NCBI RefSeq assembly: GCF_025465945.1
Contig: NZ_JANLNW010000034.1
Location: forward strand, 62,001-126,000
Origin: Pseudomonas sp. 6D_7.1_Bac1
GTDB taxonomy: Bacteria; Pseudomonadota; Gammaproteobacteria; Pseudomonadales; Pseudomonadaceae
Length of the DNA: 64,000 bases
Reading direction: 5' to 3'
This document shows positions 43,192-50,828 of this stretch, in pieces (the stretch's first letter is position 1; the number at the start of each line of letters is the position of its first letter). Both the position numbers and the translations under genes were made by a program. The notes under the pieces were generated by a model. That model saw only the letters and a program-made list of their open reading frames with translations, was not told the origin of the DNA and searched no databases.

Positions 43192-43530
43192 TCAGGCGTG
43201 AATGCGGACCCAAACAGAAACCAGAACCGTAGCCGCCATCAACCACGCCACCGCAGCCACCGCCAGCGAGGCCTCCAGCCGCAGCCGATCGACCATCACA
43301 TACAAGGTCGCCAGGTAAACGAAATACGGAATGATCGACCACATGCCAAACACGATAGTGGTCTTCAGGTCGTCCAGCGAACGGCCCTTGCCGACGATGT
43401 AATGGGCGATCAGCGCAAAGGTCGGAAACAGCGGCACCAAGCCTGCGATGTAATAGTTTCTGGTCTTGGCGAGGAAGGCGAGGATCACCACCACCGCGGC
43501 GCCCAGTGCAGCTTTCAACAATAAATCCAC
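43192..43530 (-). CDS. GlpM-family inner membrane protein
   Basis: 112 residues with four hydrophobic segments. The central sequence RNYYIAGLVPLFPTFALIAH is nearly identical to what I know of E. coli YdgC and the GlpM family. In P. aeruginosa glpM lies directly after glpD, and its loss affects alginate production; the molecular function is not established. Here the gene is not next to glpD (7 kb away) but 13 bases downstream of aauR, so it may be co-transcribed with aauSR. Confidence 0.85.
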   Translation of the reverse strand: MDLLLKAALGAAVVVILAFLAKTRNYYIAGLVPLFPTFALIAHYIVGKGRSLDDLKTTIVFGMWSIIPYFVYLATLYVMVDRLRLEASLAVAAVAWLMAATVLVSVWVRIHA

Positions 43531-43543
43531 GGAACATCTCGCG

Positions 43544-44872
43544 TTAGTGGCTCAAGCCGTATTTTTTGACTTTGTCGAACAGCGTGGTCTTGGCCATGCC
43601 CAGTTCCAGGCTGGCCTGGGTCAGGTTGCCGCTGCTGCGCTGCAAGGCGTCGTTGAGCAGGTTGCGTTCGAAGGCTTCCACCGCCTCGGAGAACGCCAGA
43701 CCTTGGGCGGTGCCGCCGGTGCCGGACTTCTTGAAGGCTGGCAAGCCGAGGGCAAAACGCTCGGCGACGTTGCGCAGTTCGCGCACGTTGCCGGGCCAGT
43801 CGTGGCTCATCAGGTTCGACAGGGTCTGGTTGTCCAGTTCAGGCAGCGCACGGTCAAAGCGCAGGGACGACTGCTGCAGGAAGTGCTCGAACAACTGCAG
43901 GATGTCTTCGCGGCGTTCGCGCAGCGGCGGCAGTTCCAGGGTCACCACGTTCAGACGGTAATACAGGTCACTGCGAAACTGGCCGACGCGGCTCAAGTCG
44001 TTGAGGTCGGACTTGGTTGCCGCGATTACCCGGCAGTCGACTTCAACGCTCTGGTTCGAGCCGAGCCGTTCCAGGGTGCGTTCCTGCAATACCCGCAACA
44101 ATTTGATTTGCAGCGATAGTGGCATGCTTTCCACTTCATCCAGGAACAGCGTGCCGCCGTCGGCGTGTTCGATCTTGCCGATCCGCCGTTTGCCGGCGCC
44201 GGTAAAGGCGTTGGCTTCGTGGCCGAAAATTTCGCTTTCGAAGAGGTTTTCCGGCAGGCCACCGCAGTTCAGTGCGACGAATTGCTGCGACTGACGGCGA
44301 CTGAAGTCGTGCAAGCAACGCGCGACCAACTCTTTGCCGGTGCCGGTCTCACCTTCGATCAACACGTTGGCCGAAGTGTCGGCGACATTGGCGATCAACT
44401 CACGCAGGTGCTGCATGGCGGGCGAGCGACCGATGATCCGACCCTCAAGGGAATCGCGTTCGGCCAGTTGCCGGCGCAGTGAGGTCACTTCGCGAGCCAG
44501 GCTGCGCTGCTCCAGGGCGCGGCGCGCGACATCGACCAGGCGTTCGGGGGAGAACGGCTTTTCCATAAAGTCGTAGGCGCCTTTTTGCATCGCGCCGACC
44601 GCCATCGAGATGTCGCCATGGCCCGTGATCAGTACCACCGGCAGGCTGCGATCGCGGGCTTTGAGGCGGCTCAGCAGTTCCAGGCCATCGATGCCCGGCA
44701 GGCGAATGTCGCTGATGACGATCCCGGCAAAATTATCGCCGATCCGCGCCAGGGCTTCTTCAGCGCTGCCGACCCCGATACAGGGAATGTCTTCCAGGGA
44801 CAGGGCCTGCTGGCAACCGAGCAGGACATGGGGGTCGTCTTCGACGATCAGCACACTAAGGTCGTTGTTCAT
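43544..44872 (-). CDS. aauR: AauR, sigma-54-dependent activator of acidic amino acid uptake
   Basis: 442 residues. The receiver (1-120) has LIVEDDPHVL, phospho-Asp in ISDIRLPGIDG and Lys in FMEKPFS. The AAA+ domain (~140-375) has Walker A GETGTGKE and GTLFLDEVESM. The sigma-54 contact loop reads NAFTGA rather than GAFTGA. The C-terminus has a Fis-type helix-turn-helix (LTQASLELGMAKTTLFDKVK). The layout with aauS and the aat importer matches P. aeruginosa/P. putida, where AauRS senses Glu/Asp/Gln and activates aat. The start overlaps the kinase gene (4 bases). Confidence 0.85.
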   Translation of the reverse strand: MNNDLSVLIVEDDPHVLLGCQQALSLEDIPCIGVGSAEEALARIGDNFAGIVISDIRLPGIDGLELLSRLKARDRSLPVVLITGHGDISMAVGAMQKGAYDFMEKPFSPERLVDVARRALEQRSLAREVTSLRRQLAERDSLEGRIIGRSPAMQHLRELIANVADTSANVLIEGETGTGKELVARCLHDFSRRQSQQFVALNCGGLPENLFESEIFGHEANAFTGAGKRRIGKIEHADGGTLFLDEVESMPLSLQIKLLRVLQERTLERLGSNQSVEVDCRVIAATKSDLNDLSRVGQFRSDLYYRLNVVTLELPPLRERREDILQLFEHFLQQSSLRFDRALPELDNQTLSNLMSHDWPGNVRELRNVAERFALGLPAFKKSGTGGTAQGLAFSEAVEAFERNLLNDALQRSSGNLTQASLELGMAKTTLFDKVKKYGLSH

Positions 44873-46773
44873 ATTGGCTCGGCGGGAAGGAGGCTTACCA
44901 ACGGTAAACTGAGGACGAAAGCAGTACCACCGCTGGCCGGGTGCTCGACGCCGAGGTGACCGCCGGTGGCGGCAGCCAGGCTCGCCGACAGGGTCAGGCC
45001 GAGGCCCAGGCCCTGTTCGCCGGGTTTGGTGGTAAAAAAAGGTTCGAACAAATGCTTGCGGGTTTCGGCGTCGATGCCATGGCCGTTGTCGCGTACGCGC
45101 AGGCGGTATTTGCCGTCGACGACGTCACCTTCCAGCCACAGCTCGGGCAGTGGCTGCGTTTGCATGGCGTCCAGGGCGTTGCCGATCAGGTTGACCAGGA
45201 TCTGCTCCAGACGGGTCTGGTCGATCTGCACTTGCACGTCGCTGAACTCGCGGTGTAACTGCAAGTGGGCGCTTTCAAGGCGGGCGCCAAGCAGCTGCAA
45301 GGCGGCGTCTACCGCTTTGCCGAGGCTGGCCTGGCCCTGATCGTCACCGCGCCGGGCAAAGGAGCGCAGGCTGGCGGTGATCCGGCCCATGCGGTCGATC
45401 AGTTCGTTGATGGTTTTCAGGTTGGCACTGGCGATGTCCAACTGCCCGCGCTCCAGAAAACGCACGGTGTTGCCGGACAAGGTGCGCAACGCAGCCAGCG
45501 GCTGGTTCAATTCGTGGGCAATGCTGGTGGACATCTGGCCGATGGCCGCGAGTTTGCCGGCTTGTACCAGTTCGTCCTGAGCCCTGCGCAGCGTTTCTTC
45601 GGCCTGCCGACGCTCGCGGATCTGGCTTTTCAGGCGTTCGTTGCTGGCCCGCAGGTCGGTGGTGCGCTCTGTGATCTTGCGCTCCAGCTGGTTGTTGGCT
45701 TCTTGCAACGCTTCACGGGCGGCGAGGCGGGTGGCGATGACTTTGCGTCGTTCATTCCAGGCAATCAGCAGGAACGCCAGCAGCGCGAAGGCCACTGCGA
45801 CCAGAATGCCCTGATTGATCGCTTCACGGCGCAAATCCTCGAGCGGTGTGAGCAGGGTGAAATTCCACGGCGTATCGGCAAGCGGTCGGGTCTGCGACAG
45901 GTAGCTGATTTCCTGTTCATCCGAGACCAGTTCGGCGTTGGCCGGGAAGGTGATTTTTTCCACGCCTTCGGACAGTCGCTCGCGGGCCAGCGGTTCCAGT
46001 TCCTTGAGTGGGTACCAGTAATATTGCAGGCTACGGGCCAGGCGTTCTTTGGTGTCGTCGCTGAGGGGGCGAACCGATTTGAGTCGGCGCGCCGGGTCGC
46101 TGGACAGAATGATGATGCCATTCTCGTCGCTGACGAAGGCTTCCAGGCGGGCACGCTGCCAGCGCTCTTCCATGGCTTCGAGGCGGACTTTGACCACCGC
46201 GACGCCGATGATTTTGCCTTGTTCTTCCAGGCCATGGGCCAGGTAGTAACCGGGTTCGCCGTTGGTGCTGCCGATGCCGTAGAAACGCCCGGGCTGGCCG
46301 CGTACGGCATTCTGGAAATAGGCACGGAAGGACAGGTCTTCACCGAGGTAACTGTCGACATCGCGCCAGTTGCTGGTCGCCAATACCCGACCGGTGGTGT
46401 CCATTACGTAGATGGCCCGACTGCGGCTGCGCCGGTTCAGGCCTTCAAGGTAATCGTTGACCGCTTGCCGGTGTTCCGGCGACGGGTCGGCCAGCAGCTC
46501 TGAAACACTCGATTCGAGTTCCAGCAGGCTGGGCAGGTAGGTGTATTTGCTGATCTCGCTTTCGACTGCGCGAGCGTGCAGTTCCAGCTGACGTTGACCG
46601 TTCTCGCCAAGGCTGCGAATCCCGTAGTGCTCGCTGATCCAGAAGCCGACGTAACCCAACCCGACCATCAGCAAGATGACCAGCGGCGGTAGAAACAGAT
46701 GGCGAATCAGACGGGGTTTCACGGCAAGTGATGGCGGCGCTGCGCGATAGAGAGTGGGGTCGCATTTCATCAC
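44869..46773 (-). CDS. aauS: AauS, sensor kinase for acidic amino acids
   Basis: 634 residues. TM1 is at ~25-45 and a periplasmic double-Cache-like region of ~270 residues (YVMDTTGRVLATSNW, FYGIGSTNGEPGYYLA) follows. TM2 (NQGILVAVAFALLAFLLIAW) is near 325, then a coiled coil, the HisKA site SIAHELNQPLA and an ATPase domain (LVNLIGNALDAM, DNGHGIDAE, GLGLGLTLS). It is DctB-like in layout. It precedes aauR with a 4-base overlap. A REPIN separates it from aatP. Compared with the P. aeruginosa locus as I recall it, ansB and ggt are missing from this interval. Confidence 0.85.
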   Translation of the reverse strand: MMKCDPTLYRAAPPSLAVKPRLIRHLFLPPLVILLMVGLGYVGFWISEHYGIRSLGENGQRQLELHARAVESEISKYTYLPSLLELESSVSELLADPSPEHRQAVNDYLEGLNRRSRSRAIYVMDTTGRVLATSNWRDVDSYLGEDLSFRAYFQNAVRGQPGRFYGIGSTNGEPGYYLAHGLEEQGKIIGVAVVKVRLEAMEERWQRARLEAFVSDENGIIILSSDPARRLKSVRPLSDDTKERLARSLQYYWYPLKELEPLARERLSEGVEKITFPANAELVSDEQEISYLSQTRPLADTPWNFTLLTPLEDLRREAINQGILVAVAFALLAFLLIAWNERRKVIATRLAAREALQEANNQLERKITERTTDLRASNERLKSQIRERRQAEETLRRAQDELVQAGKLAAIGQMSTSIAHELNQPLAALRTLSGNTVRFLERGQLDIASANLKTINELIDRMGRITASLRSFARRGDDQGQASLGKAVDAALQLLGARLESAHLQLHREFSDVQVQIDQTRLEQILVNLIGNALDAMQTQPLPELWLEGDVVDGKYRLRVRDNGHGIDAETRKHLFEPFFTTKPGEQGLGLGLTLSASLAAATGGHLGVEHPASGGTAFVLSLPLVSLLPAEPI

Positions 46774-46824
46774 AGATGCCTTGGGTCAACCACAACACTT
46801 ACTCGCGAGCCACCACTGGCCCCT

Positions 46825-46915
46825 GGTGGGAGCGAGCCTGCTCGCGATGACTGCCTATCGGTCAACGAAGATGTCGACGGTTAGTCCGCTATCGCGAGCA
46901 GGCTCGCTCCCACAG
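46825..46915. repeat. REPIN, class GTGGGAGCGAGCCTGCTCGCGA
   Basis: Two inverted copies of GGTGGGAGCGAGCCTGCTCG around a core containing AGATGTCGACGG, between aauS and aatP. The core resembles those at 57678 and 63194. Confidence 0.92.
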
Positions 46916-46950
46916 GAGCTTGGTGAGGCTTCGAGCAAGTGCCCGGTGCT

Positions 46951-47685
46951 TTAGTGCTGCAGAATCTTTTCAAGGAAATGCTGCGCACGGTCGGAGCGGG
47001 CGTTGATGTCACCGAAGAACTCTTCTTTCTTGCAGTCTTCGATGATCTTGCCCTGGTCCATGAAGATCACCCGGTCCGCCACCTTGCGGGCGAAACCCAT
47101 TTCGTGGGTCACGCACATCATGGTCATGCCTTCGTGGGCCAGTTGTACCATCACGTCCAGCACTTCGTTGACCATTTCCGGGTCCAGCGCCGAGGTCGGT
47201 TCGTCGAACAGCATGACGATCGGGTCCATGGCCAGCGCACGGGCTATCGCCACACGCTGCTGCTGCCCACCGGAGAGCTGGCCCGGGTGCTTGTGAGCGT
47301 GTGCCGAGAGGCCGACGCGCTCAAGCAGTTGCAGGCCTTTCTTGGTGGCTTCTTCCTTGCTGCGGCCCAACACCTTGATCTGCGCGATGGTCAGGTTTTC
47401 GGTGATGGTCAGGTGCGGGAACAATTCGAAATGCTGGAACACCATGCCGACGCGCGAACGCAGTTTCGGCAGGTTGGTCTTCGGGTCGGCGATGGACGTG
47501 CCATCGACCACCACGTCGCCTTTCTGGAACGGTTCCAGGGCGTTGACGCATTTGATCAGGGTGGATTTACCAGAGCCGGACGGCCCGCACACCACAATCA
47601 CTTCGCCTTTTTTGACTTCGGTGCTGCAATCAGTCAGTACCTGGAAGTCGCCATACCACTTGTTGACGTTCTTGATAGAAATCAT
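46951..47685 (-). CDS. aatP: AatP, ATPase of glutamate/aspartate ABC importer
   Basis: 244 residues. Walker A is GPSGSGKST, the signature [15 protein letters not shown], Walker [15 protein letters not shown], and the switch His is in CVTHEMGFA. It is a GltL-type ATPase that drives uptake of acidic amino acids with AatQ and AatM and the binding protein AatJ. Its start overlaps the aatM stop by 4 bases. It is the last gene of the operon. Confidence 0.93.
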   Translation of the reverse strand: MISIKNVNKWYGDFQVLTDCSTEVKKGEVIVVCGPSGSGKSTLIKCVNALEPFQKGDVVVDGTSIADPKTNLPKLRSRVGMVFQHFELFPHLTITENLTIAQIKVLGRSKEEATKKGLQLLERVGLSAHAHKHPGQLSGGQQQRVAIARALAMDPIVMLFDEPTSALDPEMVNEVLDVMVQLAHEGMTMMCVTHEMGFARKVADRVIFMDQGKIIEDCKKEEFFGDINARSDRAQHFLEKILQH

Positions 47686-48353
47686 ACGGCAAACCTTTTT
47701 TGCAGACGCTTGACCAGCTGCGAGGCGGCAAAGCTGATTGTGAAGTACACGAGACCTGCGATGATCAGGAACTCATTGGAGCGGCCAATGATGTCGCCAC
47801 TGGCCCGCGAAGCATTGAGGAAGTCCACCAGGCCGACGGTGTAGACCAGCGAGGTGTCCTGAAACAGGATGATGCTTTGTTGCAGCAACAGCGGCGTCAT
47901 CTTGCGAAACGCTTGCGGCAGGATGATCAGGCGCATCATCTGGCCATAGCTCATGCCCAACGCCTGGGCTGCGCCCATCTGGCCTTTGGGAATCGACTGC
48001 ACACCGGCACGGACGATTTCGCAGAAGTACGCCGCTTCGAACATCATGAACGCCACGATGCACGAGGTAAACGCACCGATCGGCGTATCTTCGCCGGTGA
48101 TCCAGCGCAGCACGAACGGTACCGCCAGGTAGAACCAGGTGATCACCAGCAGCAGCGGGATCGAGCGGAAGTAGTTCACGTATATGCCGGCGATGTTCGA
48201 CAGCAGTTTGCTGTGGGACAGGCGCATCAACGCCAGGATAGTGCCGAGGATGATCCCGCCAACGACGCCGAGCACCATCAGTTGCAGGGTCATGACCATG
48301 CCGTTCCACATGCCGGGGACGGCGTGGACTATTCCACTGAAATCGAGGTCCAT
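47682..48353 (-). CDS. aatM: AatM, permease of glutamate/aspartate ABC importer
   Basis: 223 residues with about five membrane spans. The ATPase contact loop (EAA motif region) is [23 protein letters not shown]. It is GltK-like and forms the membrane channel with AatQ. It shares one base with the aatQ stop and overlaps aatP by 4 bases, so all three are translationally coupled. Confidence 0.92.
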   Translation of the reverse strand: MDLDFSGIVHAVPGMWNGMVMTLQLMVLGVVGGIILGTILALMRLSHSKLLSNIAGIYVNYFRSIPLLLVITWFYLAVPFVLRWITGEDTPIGAFTSCIVAFMMFEAAYFCEIVRAGVQSIPKGQMGAAQALGMSYGQMMRLIILPQAFRKMTPLLLQQSIILFQDTSLVYTVGLVDFLNASRASGDIIGRSNEFLIIAGLVYFTISFAASQLVKRLQKRFAV

Positions 48354-49099
48354 TATTTACCCCCCACGGAGATCAGGCCGGGCACCGAGACTTTCTTCTC
48401 GACCATGCGCATCAGGAGCATCAGGCTCATGTTCAGGGTGAAGTAGATCAGTGTCGCCAGGGTGAAGGCTTCGAACAGGTTGGCGGAGAACTCGGCGGTC
48501 TGTTTGGTTTGCGCGAGCAGTTCCATCAAACCGATCAGCGAGGCGACGGACGAGTTCTTGAAGACGTTGAGGAACTCCGAGGTCAGCGGCGGAATGATGA
48601 TCCGGTAGGCCTGAGGCAGCAGCACGTTCCAGTAGATCTGCGGCAGCTTGAAACCCATGGCGCGGGCAGCCGATTCCTGGCCACGCGGCAGCGCCTGGAT
48701 GCCGGTGCGCACTTGCTCGCAGACTCGGGCAGCGGTGAACAGACCCAGGCACACGACAACACTCAGGTAGGCCGAAGTGGTCGGGTTAAGGTCCTGTTTG
48801 TACCACTGTTGCAGGTTCTCGGGCAGCAGGTCGGGCACCAGGAAGTACCAGATGAACAGCTGAACCAGCAGCGGTACGTTACGGAACAGTTCCACGTAGC
48901 AGGTGGCGATGCCCGATACCAGGCGATTCGGCACGGTGCGCATGACACCGAGCACTGAGCCCAGCAGCAATGCGACGATCCAGGCCACGACGGCGATGGC
49001 GATGGTCCAGCCCAAACCTGTGAGGTACCAGTCGAGATAGGTCTCGCTGCCCACGCCGGTGGACTTGAAGAACACGCCCCAATCCCAGTTGTAATTCAT
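48353..49099 (-). CDS. aatQ: AatQ, permease of glutamate/aspartate ABC importer
   Basis: 248 residues. It opens with the GltJ-like N-terminus NYNWDWGVFFKS, has about five membrane spans and the EAA loop QESAARAMGFKLPQIYWNVLLPQ (core ARAMGFKLPQIYWNV). It is the first membrane gene after a 351-bp gap that contains a very large palindrome and a terminator-like hairpin, so its level relative to aatJ is probably set by that gap. Confidence 0.92.
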   Translation of the reverse strand: MNYNWDWGVFFKSTGVGSETYLDWYLTGLGWTIAIAVVAWIVALLLGSVLGVMRTVPNRLVSGIATCYVELFRNVPLLVQLFIWYFLVPDLLPENLQQWYKQDLNPTTSAYLSVVVCLGLFTAARVCEQVRTGIQALPRGQESAARAMGFKLPQIYWNVLLPQAYRIIIPPLTSEFLNVFKNSSVASLIGLMELLAQTKQTAEFSANLFEAFTLATLIYFTLNMSLMLLMRMVEKKVSVPGLISVGGK

Positions 49100-49160
49100 T
49101 AGGGTCTCCCCTCAGATCGATCGATGTACAAGTGCCCGCCTGGGGAAACTCCGTTCCCTT

Positions 49161-49335
49161 CTGACCTGGTGGCCTGTGTGGTCAGTTCTGTTAGTCAACT
49201 TCGGCGCCAGAAGTCCATATCCTTCGTTGCTGTTCCTCGCCATAGCGAGCTATGACTCGTCACAGCGCCTTGGATATGAACTTCCGGCATCCGAATTTGA
49301 GCTAACGAACTAACCGTACAGGCCACTCCGGTCAG
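49161..49335 (-). ncRNA. 175-bp imperfect palindrome between aatJ and aatQ, possible structured or small RNA
   Basis: The core arms 49185-49245 and 49250-49310 are complementary with small bulges, meeting at CATAG-CGAG-CTATG (49241-49254). Matched islands include GTTC/GAAC ends, TTCGG, GAAGT.CATATCC and GCTGT. Outward pairing continues: GGCCTGT (49171-49177) with ACAGGCC (49318-49324), and CTGACC (49161-49166) with GGTCAG (49330-49335). Transcribed as part of the aat mRNA it would fold into one long stem. In enterobacteria the equivalent gltI-gltJ gap gives the sRNA SroC, which is the reason for the RNA suggestion. Confidence 0.55.
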
Positions 49336-49402
49336 GCACACGCGATCGGCTCGACAACCACCGGTTCGAGTGCTTCCAGAAAATGCCAGCAGGTAGTGAC
49401 AG

Positions 49403-49434
49403 CCTCCTGAAAGGGCGCAGGCCCTGTCAGGAGG
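49403..49434 (-). terminator. Attenuating stem-loop after aatJ
   Basis: 13-bp stem CCTCCTGAAAGGG / CCCTGTCAGGAGG with one mismatch and a 6-base loop, 16 bases past the aatJ stop. No strong T-run, so it is likely a partial terminator or 3'-end stabiliser that leaves more aatJ than aatQMP mRNA. Confidence 0.7.
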
Positions 49435-49450
49435 TAAGGTTAGTCAGAAA

Positions 49451-50365
49451 TCAGGATTTCTTTTCGTCAGCCGCTTTGTCGGTCGGATTGGCGATCAGGG
49501 CCTTGAGCTCGTCGCTCATCGGGAACATCAGGTTCAGGCCTTTTGGCGGGATTGGCTGCATGAACCACTTTTCGTAGATCTTGTTGATCTCGCCGGACTT
49601 GTAGGTAGCGACAATGGCGTCATCGACCGCTTTCTTGAAGTCCGGGTCGCCCTTGCGGACCATGCAGCCGTAGATTTCGTAGGACTGTGGAGTGCCGGTC
49701 ACGGCCCAGTCAGTCGGCTTCTTGGCCTTGGCCATTTCACCGGCCAGCAGTGCGTCGTCCATCATGAAAGCAACGGCACGACCCGATTCCAGCATCTGGA
49801 AGGATTCGCCGTGGTCTTTGGCAGAGATGACGTTCATGCCCATCTGCTTGTCAGCGTTCATCGACTTCAGAATGCGCTCGGACGTGGTGCCGGCGGTGGT
49901 CACGACGTTCTTGCCCTTGAGGTCAGCGAAGTCTTTGTAGGTCGAGTCTTTTTTCGACAGCAGCTTGGTGCCGATTTCGAAGATGCCAACGGAGAAGTCA
50001 ACTTGCTGCTGACGCTCGACGTTGTTGGTGGTGGAACCGCACTCGACGTCCACAGTGCCGTTCTGCACCAGTGGAATTCGGGTTTGCGAGGTGACCAGGT
50101 TGTACTTGACCTTCAGGTTCGGCATATCCAGGTCTTTTTTGATGGCTTCGACGATTTTCAGCTGAATATCGTGGGAGTAGCCGACCGGTACGCCGGAAGC
50201 GTCTGCAATGTAGGAAAACGGAATAGAAGCGTCGCGATGCCCCAGGGTAATGGTGCCGGACTCTTTGATCTTCTTCAGGGTGCCGGTGAGTTCGGCGGCG
50301 AAAACTGGCGTGCTAATCAGTGCGGCAGCAATGGCTGCGCCCAGGATATGGGGGACGATGCGCAT
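49451..50365 (-). CDS. aatJ: AatJ, periplasmic glutamate/aspartate-binding protein
   Basis: 304 residues from the ATG at 50365 (the frame is open to 50458, but only this start gives a signal peptide: RIVPHILGAAIAAALISTPV, cleavage at FAA-EL). The mature protein is GltI-like (LGHRDASIPFSYIAD, VECGSTTNNVERQQQVDFS, FEIGTKLLSKK, AFMMDDALLAGEMAK). It delivers Glu/Asp to AatQMP. It lies 5'-most in the operon, under a sigma-54 promoter at 50482-50497. Confidence 0.94.
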   Translation of the reverse strand: MRIVPHILGAAIAAALISTPVFAAELTGTLKKIKESGTITLGHRDASIPFSYIADASGVPVGYSHDIQLKIVEAIKKDLDMPNLKVKYNLVTSQTRIPLVQNGTVDVECGSTTNNVERQQQVDFSVGIFEIGTKLLSKKDSTYKDFADLKGKNVVTTAGTTSERILKSMNADKQMGMNVISAKDHGESFQMLESGRAVAFMMDDALLAGEMAKAKKPTDWAVTGTPQSYEIYGCMVRKGDPDFKKAVDDAIVATYKSGEINKIYEKWFMQPIPPKGLNLMFPMSDELKALIANPTDKAADEKKS

Positions 50366-50481
50366 CAAATTTTCCTCGACATTGTTTTTATATGGAGCCA
50401 GTTCATCGGCCCTTTTGTACTGCGGAATGCCTTGACGGCTCCTGAAGTGTTGGCACATCAGACATTCGTCCCAGAGTGTAG

Positions 50482-50497
50482 AGCATGACTCGTGCCA
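50482..50497 (-). promoter_or_regulatory. Sigma-54 promoter of aatJQMP
   Basis: Minus-strand TGGCACGAGTCATGCT: the -24 element is perfect (TGGCACG), and GG and GC are 10 bases apart. The predicted start is near 50471, with a ~105-base leader before aatJ. Confidence 0.85.
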
Positions 50498-50573
50498 GAC
50501 CAGGGAGCATCGATCAACTTATTGATTTAAAAGAAAATTAAATATTTACGCTGTTGATTTAAGGGCTCAAGAG

Positions 50574-50618
50574 TCCGGTTAACCGAATCGATTGATGGGT
50601 CGCGTTCGGAAAACCGAA
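50574..50618. promoter_or_regulatory. Two AauR-type upstream activator sites
   Basis: TTCGGAAAACCGAA (50605-50618) matches the published AauR consensus TTCGG-N4-CCGAA exactly. TCCGGTTAACCGAA (50574-50587) differs by one base. The sites are 31 bases (about three helical turns) apart, centred near -110 and -141 relative to the predicted aatJ start. Confidence 0.85.
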
Positions 50619-50644
50619 TGGGATCCTGAGGTCGCTGAGCACCT

Positions 50645-50748
50645 TGTGGGAGCGAGCCTGCTCGCGATGAGGTCAGCGCATCCAACATTGAAGTTGCCTG
50701 ACACACCGCTATCGCGAGCAGACGGAACGCCGCCCGGCTGCTCCCACA
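50645..50748. repeat. REPIN, class TGTGGGAGCGAGCCTGCTCGCGA
   Basis: TGTGGGAGCGAGCCTGCTCG at the left end and a diverged inverse copy at the right (ATCGCGAGCAG...CGGCTGCTCCCACA), like the variant at 17544. It sits between the aat control region and the glpD terminator. Confidence 0.9.
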
Positions 50749-50777
50749 GTGGATTTACGGCGCATTCCTGAATGCAA

Positions 50778-50809
50778 AAAGCCCCTGAATCGTGAGATTC
50801 AGGGGCTTT
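50778..50809 (-). terminator. Rho-independent terminator of glpD
   Basis: 14-bp perfect stem AAAGCCCCTGAATC / GATTCAGGGGCTTT with a GTGA loop; on the minus strand it is followed by a T-run. It lies 20 bases past the glpD stop. Confidence 0.93.
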
Positions 50810-50828
50810 CGTTAAACCGGATTACCGA

